Source: Desulfurococcales archaeon (lineage in GTDB: Archaea; Thermoproteota; Thermoprotei_A; Sulfolobales; Desulfurococcaceae). Taken from it: a DNA stretch of 5,259 bases. Shown piece after piece: positions 1 to 4,650 of the stretch (the first letter of the stretch is position 1; every line of letters begins with the position of its first letter). The stretch covers positions 1 through 5,259 of the forward strand of contig JAMOPC010000515.1 in assembly GCA_027064845.1 (NCBI GenBank), read 5' to 3'. The notes under the pieces are model-generated. The model had not been told where the DNA came from. It made no database searches and saw only the letters and a list, made by a program, of their open reading frames with translations. The translations under genes and the position numbers were made by a program.

Positions 1-399
1 GGAGCCTCTGTAAGAGGGGGATCAGTGCTTGGATACGTAGTGGCAGATAATGAGCCTGTCAAGAACCCGTTCATAGAAGAATTCGATGTCATAATAGTGC
101 TTCACGAAGAAGGCTTGAAACGGTGGAAATGGCTAGTAGAAAAATCCAAGAAAATAATACTTGATGAGAAACTAGTAAAAACAAATATTCCCAGGGCAAT
201 CAAGGCACCATTATCAACAATTGCTGAGAAAGAAGGGGTCTATCAAGCACTAAATATAGTAGCAGTAGGAGCAGTATTCTCACTCATAGACATAGAGGGT
301 ATTGATGAAGTCATAGACAAATTGCTTCAAAAGAGGAAAAACTATGAAACAAACAAAAAAGCATACATGATTGGCAGAAAATTATTTACTTATAACTAG
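1..399 (+). CDS. 2-oxoacid:ferredoxin oxidoreductase, gamma subunit (5' partial)
   Basis: This is the C-terminal part (132 residues, stop TAG at 397-399) of a pyruvate/2-oxoacid:ferredoxin oxidoreductase gamma subunit (POR gamma-type domain). These cytoplasmic, CoA-dependent enzymes oxidatively decarboxylate 2-oxoacids to acyl-CoA and reduce ferredoxin. The frame is open to the left edge and begins GASVRGGSVLGYVVAD, matching the family's G-x-x-x-R-G-G-S segment and following strand. FDVIIVLHEEGLKRW then fits the usual 'D-(I/V)-(L/I)-(I/V)...' strand, and ALNIVAVGAVFSLIDI fits the conserved helix with an N-(M/I)-V-A-x-G motif near the C-terminus. Family members run about 180-190 residues, so some 50 residues lie outside the window. 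The GTG at 25 is not a start, because the family motif continues upstream of it. The gamma gene ends its cluster here, as is common in 2-oxoglutarate (KorC-like) clusters, but the substrate (pyruvate, 2-oxoglutarate, branched-chain or aryl oxoacid) cannot be settled from this fragment. Confidence 0.88.
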   Translation, partial: GASVRGGSVLGYVVADNEPVKNPFIEEFDVIIVLHEEGLKRWKWLVEKSKKIILDEKLVKTNIPRAIKAPLSTIAEKEGVYQALNIVAVGAVFSLIDIEGIDEVIDKLLQKRKNYETNKKAYMIGRKLFTYN

Positions 400-400
400 C

Positions 401-409
401 TTTTCTTTT
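401..409 (+). terminator. pyrimidine-rich run after the oxidoreductase gene
   Basis: A TTTTCTTTT run lies two bases after the stop codon. Archaeal transcripts often end in T-rich stretches without a hairpin. It could terminate or attenuate transcription before the membrane-protein gene, but the 45-base gap and the lack of a clear TATA box before 445 also allow read-through. Confidence 0.25.
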
Positions 410-431
410 CCTAGAATCTACTTATTCCTTA

Positions 432-438
432 GAGGGGG
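432..438 (+). promoter_or_regulatory. ribosome binding site GAGGGGG for the membrane-protein gene
   Basis: GAGGGGG lies six bases before the ATG at 445 and pairs in part with the archaeal 16S 3' end (core GAGGTGAT). It supports this ATG as the start and translation from a leadered message, consistent with co-transcription with the upstream oxidoreductase gene. Confidence 0.65.
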
Positions 439-444
439 ATAGCT

Positions 445-813
445 ATGAAATCAGTTATGGCATTGATTATTGCCTCACTGGCTTTTGCTTTCTTCATAAT
501 GTGTCCTCGTATGGCTGGAATGGGTGCAGTTATTTCACGTGTCCATAATATTAATCCTTACCTAGTAGCTTTAATAGGTGGCTTAATAGCTGTTCCACTC
601 ATAATCTTTATGGAGTATCTCGTGATTAACTACGGAGTACACATAGCAATAATAGTTGCTGCAGCTACTGATGTGCTTGCCGCACTAGCTATGGGTGTCC
701 TGAAACCGAAGTATGCAGTAGAAGTCTTCATTATAGCATTATTCCTCTGGATGGGCGTAATGGTTGCATCAAGGACATCTGATTACATAATAAGGATTCT
801 GGGAATGGAGTAA
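445..813 (+). CDS. small four-helix integral membrane protein, function unknown
   Basis: A 122-residue protein that I cannot assign to a family. Four hydrophobic segments are evident: residues about 4-20 (signal-like, MALIIASLAFAFF), 39-62, 64-86 and 91-109. Almost everything lies in the membrane, with short loops and a short basic/acidic tail. Charged residues inside or beside helices (E57 near the end of helix 2, D76 in helix 3) could matter for transport or for packing against a partner. The ATG has a good GAGGGGG ribosome binding site. It follows the oxidoreductase gamma gene by 45 bases on the same strand, so the two may share a message, but nothing in the sequence ties it to that enzyme. 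It converges on the ferritin-like gene, with only 23 bases between the stops. It could be a transporter subunit or a membrane-organising protein. Confidence 0.8.
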   Translation: MKSVMALIIASLAFAFFIMCPRMAGMGAVISRVHNINPYLVALIGGLIAVPLIIFMEYLVINYGVHIAIIVAAATDVLAALAMGVLKPKYAVEVFIIALFLWMGVMVASRTSDYIIRILGME

Positions 814-836
814 GGGTAAAAAACAAATTATTTATG

Positions 837-1241
837 TTATCCTCCGGGAGAACCATGCCATGGACTATCTCTCCAGACAGCATCCCATAATTGTTCCTCT
901 GTAAACGTCTCTGCTTCAGCCACGTTTTTCTCAATATCATCTACTAGTACTTTATGATGTTTTACTTCATCTTCATAAATTGCTGCTAGGATCATTTTCT
1001 GCCATGGATCAGTCGTTTCTTTTACTAGTTTTCGCGTGAATTCTATCATTTCTGCCTCTATCTCTATATGTTTCCTAATACCCTTCTTTATGATCTCTAG
1101 TTCTTCTTCCGATATGAAGGGCTGAGTCTCGCTCAATAGTTTTACAAGGGATTCATAGAATATACTGTGTTTTTCACTATCTAAGGCTATACCCTTGATT
1201 AATGCGCTCAGAACGGGGTGTTTAAATTTCTCGGAGAGCTC
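837..1241 (-). CDS. ferritin/rubrerythrin-like four-helix protein, N-terminus disrupted
   Basis: The uninterrupted frame (135 codons including stop) encodes a ferritin-like alpha-helical protein. In order: a helix with HPVLSALIKGIALDSEKH, a helix with EEELEIIKKGIRKHIEIEAE, and a helix with ILAAIYEDEVKHHKVLVDDI. The last contains a clear E-x-x-H (EVKH) pair, and E in HIEIEAE plus D/E/H in DSEKH are likely further metal ligands. The tail ends WRDSPWHGSPGG, which I recall in archaeal ferritin-like proteins. The family binds a di-iron (or similar) centre and acts in iron handling or peroxide/oxygen protection in the cytoplasm; the exact role here is inferred. The only conventional in-frame start is TTG at 1136, but it would remove the DSEKH helix, and it lacks a ribosome binding site. 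The true protein therefore probably starts upstream, where the frame is interrupted (TGA at 1244-1242). Homology is confident; the start and integrity are not. Confidence 0.72.
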   Translation of the reverse strand, partial: ELSEKFKHPVLSALIKGIALDSEKHSIFYESLVKLLSETQPFISEEELEIIKKGIRKHIEIEAEMIEFTRKLVKETTDPWQKMILAAIYEDEVKHHKVLVDDIEKNVAEAETFTEEQLWDAVWRDSPWHGSPGG

Positions 1242-1277
1242 TCAGTTCCTGCGCGTATTCTTTTTCTTTTGTCTCAT
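1221..1277 (-). other. frame-split N-terminal part of the ferritin-like gene
   Basis: Upstream of the intact ferritin-like frame, an ATG at 1277 starts MRQKKKNTRRN and hits TGA at 1244. The neighbouring frame reads KEYAQELRALREI, a plausible first helix, and hits TAA at 1226-1224 (the TAA of ATT-TAA). A step back of one base at AAA-AAG and a step forward of one base at ATT-TAA (or a lost GA in the GAGAG run) would join these into an uninterrupted protein of about 146 residues, typical for the family. What is seen is the frames; joining them is inference. Sequencing indels, recent pseudogenisation or recoding would all give this picture. The same second frame also has an earlier ATG at 1311 followed by a TAA at 1284-1282. 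Confidence 0.45.
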
Positions 1278-1321
1278 TTCTTTAGGAGAGGTATGAGTTT
1301 TCTTTATCCATGAGAACCGCT

Positions 1322-1329
1322 TATTTATA
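1322..1329 (-). promoter_or_regulatory. TATA box TATAAATA for the ferritin-like gene
   Basis: On the minus strand CTATAAATAA predicts transcription starting about 25 bases downstream, near 1300. That is some 20 bases before the ATG at 1277 and upstream of the whole split N-terminal segment. This supports the view that the biological start lies near 1277 and not at TTG 1136. A second minus-strand A/T box, TATATAAAT, lies at about 1367-1375. Confidence 0.5.
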
Positions 1330-1407
1330 GAATATGTGTTATTGTTGATTATGTTTAGAGTGGGTAATTTATATATTCGTTTTATTGCTTCATTTTTATT
1401 AGTTTTT

Positions 1408-1466
1408 ACTTATAAATAAGTTATTTCGTAGGATACTTGTTTTGATCAGACTAGAACTTATAAATA
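1408..1466 (+). promoter_or_regulatory. tandem identical TATA elements before the surface-protein gene
   Basis: ACTTATAAATA occurs twice, at 1408-1418 and 1456-1466, 48 bases apart. The second predicts transcription starting near 1488, just before the GTG at 1492 and ATG at 1501, so it is the likely main promoter of 1501-2796. The first could start a longer leader near 1440. The 1278-1491 stretch between the two divergent genes otherwise shows only A/T-rich promoter-like sequence. Confidence 0.55.
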
Positions 1467-1500
1467 CTATATCTGTTCCTATATTCGAGCGGTGAGAATA

Positions 1501-2796
1501 ATGTATTTGAAACATATGATACAATTCCTAATTTATTTCTTGATTCTCGGCATTCTTTTCATATGCTTTCCTCTATCCATTAATGTTTCATATACGCAGA
1601 ATAGTTCTGAAGAAATAGTATTTGTTGGTAAAGCTATACTTCTCAAAAAAGACTATACCCCCATATACATTAATATTTCAACAGATATTTGTCCAGGTAG
1701 AATTACTTTAGAGTTTGATAATGGAACATACTCGTACGGATATAAATGCATTCAATCACTAAATAAGCCATTTATTGATATAAAGCATTTGATGTATCAT
1801 TATCTGAATATAACAGTTTATACACCCAGCTACATAGGAGTAATTATTGAGATCCCAGTAAAAGTTGCTGTAAAGATAATAAATAAGACTAACCATTATA
1901 TGTGGGTCAAGCTTTCTATATATTTCACCCATACACGCTACATAGATATTATTCCCGAAGAAATCAAGATATTTAATCCAAAATATGTTCTTTTAAACAA
2001 TAGAAAACTCTCCATTAATGAATCAGCGAGATGGATTCATAACATAACATATACTATAAAACTTCTTACGAAAAACAACAATGCTTTTATAAATAATACA
2101 TTGATAGGTTTCTTCCCATTCTATATCAATACTCCAATTAATGCTAGAGAAATTGAGAAACTCGTAGATAAAGGGTTCATCAAGTTCACAGAGGATGGAT
2201 TCAATGGTGAAATGTTAAAATACATGAATAAATCATTATATTTAAGCTATATTGATCCTTATTCGCCGTTAATAATTAGATCTAATCAGTTTTTACGATT
2301 TAATCCATTTACTAATAATTATTATATTTATGATCCAGATCCATTATACTATACAAGCTACAATGGAATATCTATACCTGTCCCTGGTATTCGAGAGGCA
2401 TATATGTATCCTTTTAGATATAATGCTTCTCAGATAATGTCACATATACGTGGATTTAAACTAGTTAAGTGTGATTTCTTTAGTTCAATTAATCAGGAAA
2501 TAAATGTACCTATTGTAGAAATACATTATCTTTACAAATACCCTATTAGTCTAAACGTTGTTTTTCCTATATATTTCCACAAATTACTTAATACAAAATA
2601 TGTTCTTTTCTATGAGTTAAAATTAACTAGTGAGAACATGACTAAGATCCATGGATACAGTGTTGGTTCTCTCAATAGTAAGTATCTCAGAGTATATTCT
2701 GAGAAGGATTTCAGAATATTCGTTACAATTATAATTACATTATTTATCTTATCACTAGTTCATGTAGGGTATAAGAAATACTTAAAAAACCATTAA
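1501..2796 (+). CDS. predicted surface glycoprotein with C-terminal membrane anchor, family unknown
   Basis: A 431-residue protein. It starts with a basic N-terminus and a hydrophobic segment (residues about 6-25, FLIYFLILGILFICFPLS) that looks like a signal peptide or anchor. A long Tyr-, Ile- and Asn-rich exterior region follows, then a C-terminal transmembrane helix (about 403-423, IFVTIIITLFILSLV) and the basic tail GYKKYLKNH. The full frame has twelve N-x-S/T sequons (for example NVS, NSS, NIS, NGT, NIT, NKT, NES, NNT, NAS, NMT), all outside the membrane segments. This fits an N-glycosylated envelope protein facing outside. Three Cys lie in the exterior part. No enzyme motif or known domain is recognised. 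GGTGA at 1491-1495 is a good ribosome binding site for ATG 1501; GTG at 1492 (three more residues, MRI) is the alternative and cannot be excluded. It converges with another predicted surface protein. Its composition is visibly more A+T-rich than 1-813. Confidence 0.82.
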   Translation: MYLKHMIQFLIYFLILGILFICFPLSINVSYTQNSSEEIVFVGKAILLKKDYTPIYINISTDICPGRITLEFDNGTYSYGYKCIQSLNKPFIDIKHLMYHYLNITVYTPSYIGVIIEIPVKVAVKIINKTNHYMWVKLSIYFTHTRYIDIIPEEIKIFNPKYVLLNNRKLSINESARWIHNITYTIKLLTKNNNAFINNTLIGFFPFYINTPINAREIEKLVDKGFIKFTEDGFNGEMLKYMNKSLYLSYIDPYSPLIIRSNQFLRFNPFTNNYYIYDPDPLYYTSYNGISIPVPGIREAYMYPFRYNASQIMSHIRGFKLVKCDFFSSINQEINVPIVEIHYLYKYPISLNVVFPIYFHKLLNTKYVLFYELKLTSENMTKIHGYSVGSLNSKYLRVYSEKDFRIFVTIIITLFILSLVHVGYKKYLKNH

Positions 2797-2888
2797 TGGA
2801 AGCACAATCATCTATTATATAATGTTCATTTAATAATCTAGTCTATAAGCCACCAATATAAAGTGATTATTTTCATATGATTGTCTTC

Positions 2889-3596
2889 TTATGAGCTATT
2901 GATTGTGATATATGTGGTTTTTTCTATGATTTTGCAGTTATTGCTTAATGGTTCAGAACATATCTCTGCTGCGGCTTTTACTATTCCTTTGAATGGCTTG
3001 GTTACTATGTAGTAGTATTGTTGGGAAACACTTGTTCCAGGCAATAACTTAGCATATATTAGATCTAGTGTACATGCTATCGGTATTGGGAACACTTGTC
3101 CCTTCTCAGCTCTTATTCTTGGTAATCCAACCGGGTTCTTCACAGTCCACATGATTGGTTTAAAACTAGTATTCTGTTCTTTCCCAGTATAAGTTACTCC
3201 ACAGAATGCATTAGTTACATAATATATTGGTTTATAACCATTATTAGTAAGCTTCACAGTTATTTTCAAAACCACAACCTCTGTTTTATTCCAATCAACT
3301 ATTTGTCCTTGCTCTCTTTCAAGAGGAGCTGGTAAGGGTTGTTGAGACTTAATGAATTCTCTAGCAACGGATATTGTCTGCGGATCATCAATGACATAGT
3401 AATTAATCTCTAATACTGCTCCAGCCTGATCCAAAGCTGTACCAGAGTAGAAATAAAATAATATACTAGCAATGACAACCAGAATAACCAGAGCCAAGAT
3501 AAGGACTATTCTTGACAAACTCAGACCCAAGTATAGTCTCTGGAAAACTCCCCAATAAAATACTATTCTTTGAAAAAGATGTTCTAAGCACTGCAC
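2889..3596 (-). CDS. single-pass membrane protein with beta-rich exterior domain, family unknown
   Basis: A 235-residue protein with an unusual N-terminal extension (residues 1-29, aromatic and basic), one transmembrane helix (about 30-50, IVLILALVILVVIASILFYF) and an exterior domain (51-235). The exterior part alternates hydrophobic residues in the manner of a beta-sandwich (EVVVLKITVKLTNNGYKPI, then YYVTNAFCGVTYTG), like Ig-like/DUF4352-type accessory domains. It has four Cys (132, 175, 213, 221) that could form two disulphides and three N-x-S/T sequons (N103, N142, N233). No catalytic motif is visible. The start is GTG at 3596, the furthest upstream available in frame before a TAG; there is no obvious ribosome binding site, and TTG at codon 23 would give a shorter cytoplasmic tail. 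A TATA box at 3665-3658 and an inverted repeat lie upstream. It converges with the other surface protein, 92 bases apart. Its role is probably in the cell envelope, which is inference. Confidence 0.78.
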   Translation of the reverse strand: MQCLEHLFQRIVFYWGVFQRLYLGLSLSRIVLILALVILVVIASILFYFYSGTALDQAGAVLEINYYVIDDPQTISVAREFIKSQQPLPAPLEREQGQIVDWNKTEVVVLKITVKLTNNGYKPIYYVTNAFCGVTYTGKEQNTSFKPIMWTVKNPVGLPRIRAEKGQVFPIPIACTLDLIYAKLLPGTSVSQQYYYIVTKPFKGIVKAAAEICSEPLSNNCKIIEKTTYITINSS

Positions 3597-3605
3597 ACTT
3601 TTAAC

Positions 3606-3631
3606 ATTCTAGAAAATTCTTTTTCTAGAAT
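3606..3631. repeat. perfect 11-bp inverted repeat in the leader of the 2889-3596 gene
   Basis: Arms ATTCTAGAAAA at 3606-3616 and TTTTCTAGAAT at 3621-3631 pair perfectly around a 4-base loop. Each arm also contains the 8-bp palindrome TTCTAGAA (3607-3614 and 3623-3630), with centres 16 bp apart. It lies between the predicted transcription start (about 3636) and the GTG at 3596. It could be a repressor operator or, as RNA, a hairpin just before the start codon. A terminator role is unlikely because it precedes the gene and is not followed by a T-run. Confidence 0.7.
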
Positions 3632-3657
3632 CACTTGGTATTAGTAAAAGAGTAATG

Positions 3658-3665
3658 CTTATATA
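3658..3665 (-). promoter_or_regulatory. TATA box TATATAAG for the 2889-3596 gene
   Basis: On the minus strand TATATAAG sits directly after the stop codon of the short ORF 3666-3842. It predicts transcription starting near 3636, with a leader of about 40 bases containing the inverted repeat. It suggests that the surface-protein gene has its own promoter even if some message also comes from the short ORF upstream. Confidence 0.5.
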
Positions 3666-3842
3666 TTAGTGACTAATATTTCTGAGCAACCACTCTTCTG
3701 CCTTCTTCTCATCAGTTCTCTCATTATATGGTTCACTAATTAATTCATCTAGGACTCTGAAAGGATCTTCTTGTGAAGATTCTAAAATTTTCTTATTGTC
3801 ATCTATTCTAATTAGTAACTCGGTTCCCTCCATGCTCTCCAT
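3666..3842 (-). CDS. short charged protein, possible antitoxin-like ORF, start uncertain
   Basis: A 58-codon frame from ATG 3842 (stop TAA 3668-3666) encodes a charged, acidic-leaning protein: MESMEGTELLIRIDDNKKIL, then EDPFRVLDELISEP and a helical tail DEKKAEEWLLRNISH. The codon pattern and amphipathic tail look like a real small gene, resembling short archaeal antitoxins in size and charge, but I recognise no family. The frame stays open for 12 more codons upstream to a TAG at 3881. In that extension, the best ribosome binding site (GAGG at 3879-3876) and its ATG (3871) are out of frame and stop after three codons. One extra base would give M-x-ILKDIVTKMESMEG. So either ATG 3842 (or 3833) is used without a good ribosome binding site, or the start has a frameshift. 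The gene is divergent from the AbrB/PIN operon and shares its TATA region. Confidence 0.5.
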   Translation of the reverse strand: MESMEGTELLIRIDDNKKILESSQEDPFRVLDELISEPYNERTDEKKAEEWLLRNISH

Positions 3843-3906
3843 TTTTGTTACTATATCTTTCAGAATAACATAATTCCTCTAATGATATAATTAATTTATT
3901 GGATAG

Positions 3907-3915
3907 TTTTATATC
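3907..3915. promoter_or_regulatory. shared TATA region between the short ORF and the antitoxin gene
   Basis: TTTTATATC on the plus strand reads GATATAAAA on the minus strand. In the plus direction transcription would start near 3938, just before the AGGTGA at 3939. In the minus direction it would start near 3885, just before GAGG at 3879. Both directions are therefore spaced correctly from one element. A single pre-initiation site used both ways would couple or make competitive the expression of the two sides. No second good TATA box is visible for either direction. Confidence 0.5.
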
Positions 3916-3957
3916 TTGGTTTGACTAAGTTTTATTTTAGGTGAACTTGGTTTGACT
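3915..3957 (+). repeat. 12-bp direct repeat around the antitoxin transcription start
   Basis: CTTGGTTTGACT occurs exactly at 3915-3926 and at 3946-3957, with a period of 31 bp (close to three helical turns). The first copy adjoins the TATA box and the second covers the TTG start codon of the antitoxin. Antitoxins of this class normally repress their own operon, so the two copies are good candidates for operator half-sites on one face of the DNA. A small local duplication without function is the alternative. Confidence 0.65.
3939..3944 (+). promoter_or_regulatory. ribosome binding site AGGTGA fixing the antitoxin start
   Basis: AGGTGA matches the core of the archaeal consensus GAGGTGAT and lies seven bases before TTG 3952. 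The frame has no ATG or GTG between the upstream TGA (3922-3924) and residue 1, so this site decides the TTG start. Confidence 0.7.
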
Positions 3958-4221
3958 CTTAGGACAAAAGTTGGGAGAAAAGGATATATTATACTTCCTA
4001 AAGCTATTCGTGAAGCCGTTGGTATTGATGAAGGTGATGAGGTAGTTATTGAGGTTAGAGACGGAATAGTGATTAAGCCAGTAAAAAAGAAGATCGATGT
4101 CGAGGCTATTAGAGAAAAACTTAGAGCTCACACCGAGAAATTAAAGCAAATAAAGGATCGTAAAGAACCGAAACCAGGCGAATTAGCTACGACTAGTTTA
4201 GAGGAGGAATTCGAGGATTGA
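3952..4221 (+). CDS. vapB: AbrB/SpoVT-type antitoxin of a VapBC-like module
   Basis: An 89-residue protein with an N-terminal swapped-hairpin AbrB/MazE-like DNA-binding domain (residues about 3-44). The diagnostic pattern is visible: TKVGRKGYIILPKAIREAVG, then IDEGDEVVIEVRDGIVIKPV, i.e. 'G-(R/Q)-I-x-(L/I)-P-K-x-(I/V)-R' followed by 'G-D-x-(V/L)'. Residues 46-89 form a charged helical and then extended tail, the usual region that wraps the toxin and blocks its active site. Its role is to bind the PIN toxin encoded next and to repress the operon promoter. TTG 3952 is chosen because AGGTGA lies seven bases upstream. The last four bases overlap the toxin start (TTGA), the classical translational coupling of such pairs. 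A 12-bp direct repeat at the promoter is a candidate operator. Identification of the fold is confident; the specific partner is inferred from position. Confidence 0.92.
   Translation: MTLRTKVGRKGYIILPKAIREAVGIDEGDEVVIEVRDGIVIKPVKKKIDVEAIREKLRAHTEKLKQIKDRKEPKPGELATTSLEEEFED
4201..4207 (+). promoter_or_regulatory. ribosome binding site GAGGAGG inside the antitoxin gene, for the toxin
   Basis: GAGGAGG lies ten bases before TTG 4218 and a second GAGG lies at 4213-4216, one base from the start. They encode the Glu-rich end of the antitoxin and support TTG 4218 as the toxin start, made by coupled translation. Confidence 0.55.
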
Positions 4222-4625
4222 GAATATTCATAGATACACCTCTACTCGTTTACCTTAACACACTAACTGATCCTAGAGACAAGATATTATACGAAAACTA
4301 TTACTTAGACTTGCTTTCAAAATATAAGGCATATACGGATGTGCTCGTACTTGACGAATTAATATATGTATCCAAGAAAAAATATGGAATACCATATGAA
4401 TTATCTATTGAATTTATTGAAGCAATTGTTTTACCGTATATTAATATATTAGAACTAGGTGAAGAAGAATATGAACATGCTTCAAAACTCATGATAGAAT
4501 ACAAGCTTAAACCCTCTGATTCTCTACACATTGGTGCAATGCTGAACAATGGTATTAATGTAATTGTTAGCGAGGACAAAGAATTTGATAAAATAAAACA
4601 AATTAAAAGAGTATGGATACATTAA
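4218..4625 (+). CDS. vapC: PIN-domain ribonuclease toxin (VapC-like)
   Basis: A 135-residue single-domain PIN protein, normal length for VapC-type toxins, which are Mg/Mn-dependent endoribonucleases that cut RNA (often tRNA or rRNA) when not bound by the antitoxin. The acidic active-site set is complete: D6 in RIFIDTPLLVYL, E47 in LVLDELIYVSKKKYG, D101 in LKPSDSLHIGAM, and D120/D124 in IVSEDKEFD. The start is TTG at 4218, because the frame begins directly with the first beta-strand (MRIFID) and overlaps the antitoxin stop by four bases. It is probably co-transcribed from the promoter before 3952 and kept silent by the antitoxin. No damage is visible, so an active module is likely. The RNA target cannot be read from sequence. 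Confidence 0.92.
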   Translation: MRIFIDTPLLVYLNTLTDPRDKILYENYYLDLLSKYKAYTDVLVLDELIYVSKKKYGIPYELSIEFIEAIVLPYINILELGEEEYEHASKLMIEYKLKPSDSLHIGAMLNNGINVIVSEDKEFDKIKQIKRVWIH

Positions 4626-4642
4626 AATTTGGAAATAGATTA

Positions 4643-4650
4643 TTTTTCTT
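4643..4650 (+). terminator. T-rich terminator candidate after the toxin gene
   Basis: TTTTTCTT, 18 bases after the toxin stop codon in an A/T-rich stretch without a hairpin, fits the T-run terminators common in archaea and would end the antitoxin-toxin message. Confidence 0.4.

Noticed and set aside
25..399. GTG at 25 as a gene start, preceded by AGAGGGGGAT as before the gene at 445
   Set aside because: The residues upstream (GASVRGGS) belong to the conserved oxidoreductase gamma motif, so the gene enters from outside the window. The 10-base match with the true ribosome binding site region at 431-440 is a coincidence of Arg-Gly-Gly codons.
731..940. Minus-strand open frame of 69 codons
   Set aside because: It lies antisense across the end of the membrane-protein gene and out of frame within the ferritin-like gene; its residues show no protein-like pattern.
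3937..4131. Minus-strand open frame of 64 codons opposite the antitoxin gene
   Set aside because: It is fully antisense to the clearly conserved AbrB domain and its Ser/Asn/Phe-rich content is typical of a shadow frame.
4301..4579. Minus-strand open frame of 92 codons opposite the toxin gene
   Set aside because: It is antisense to the PIN domain, which has all its catalytic acids in the plus frame; the Ser/Ile/Tyr-rich product is a mirror of that coding.
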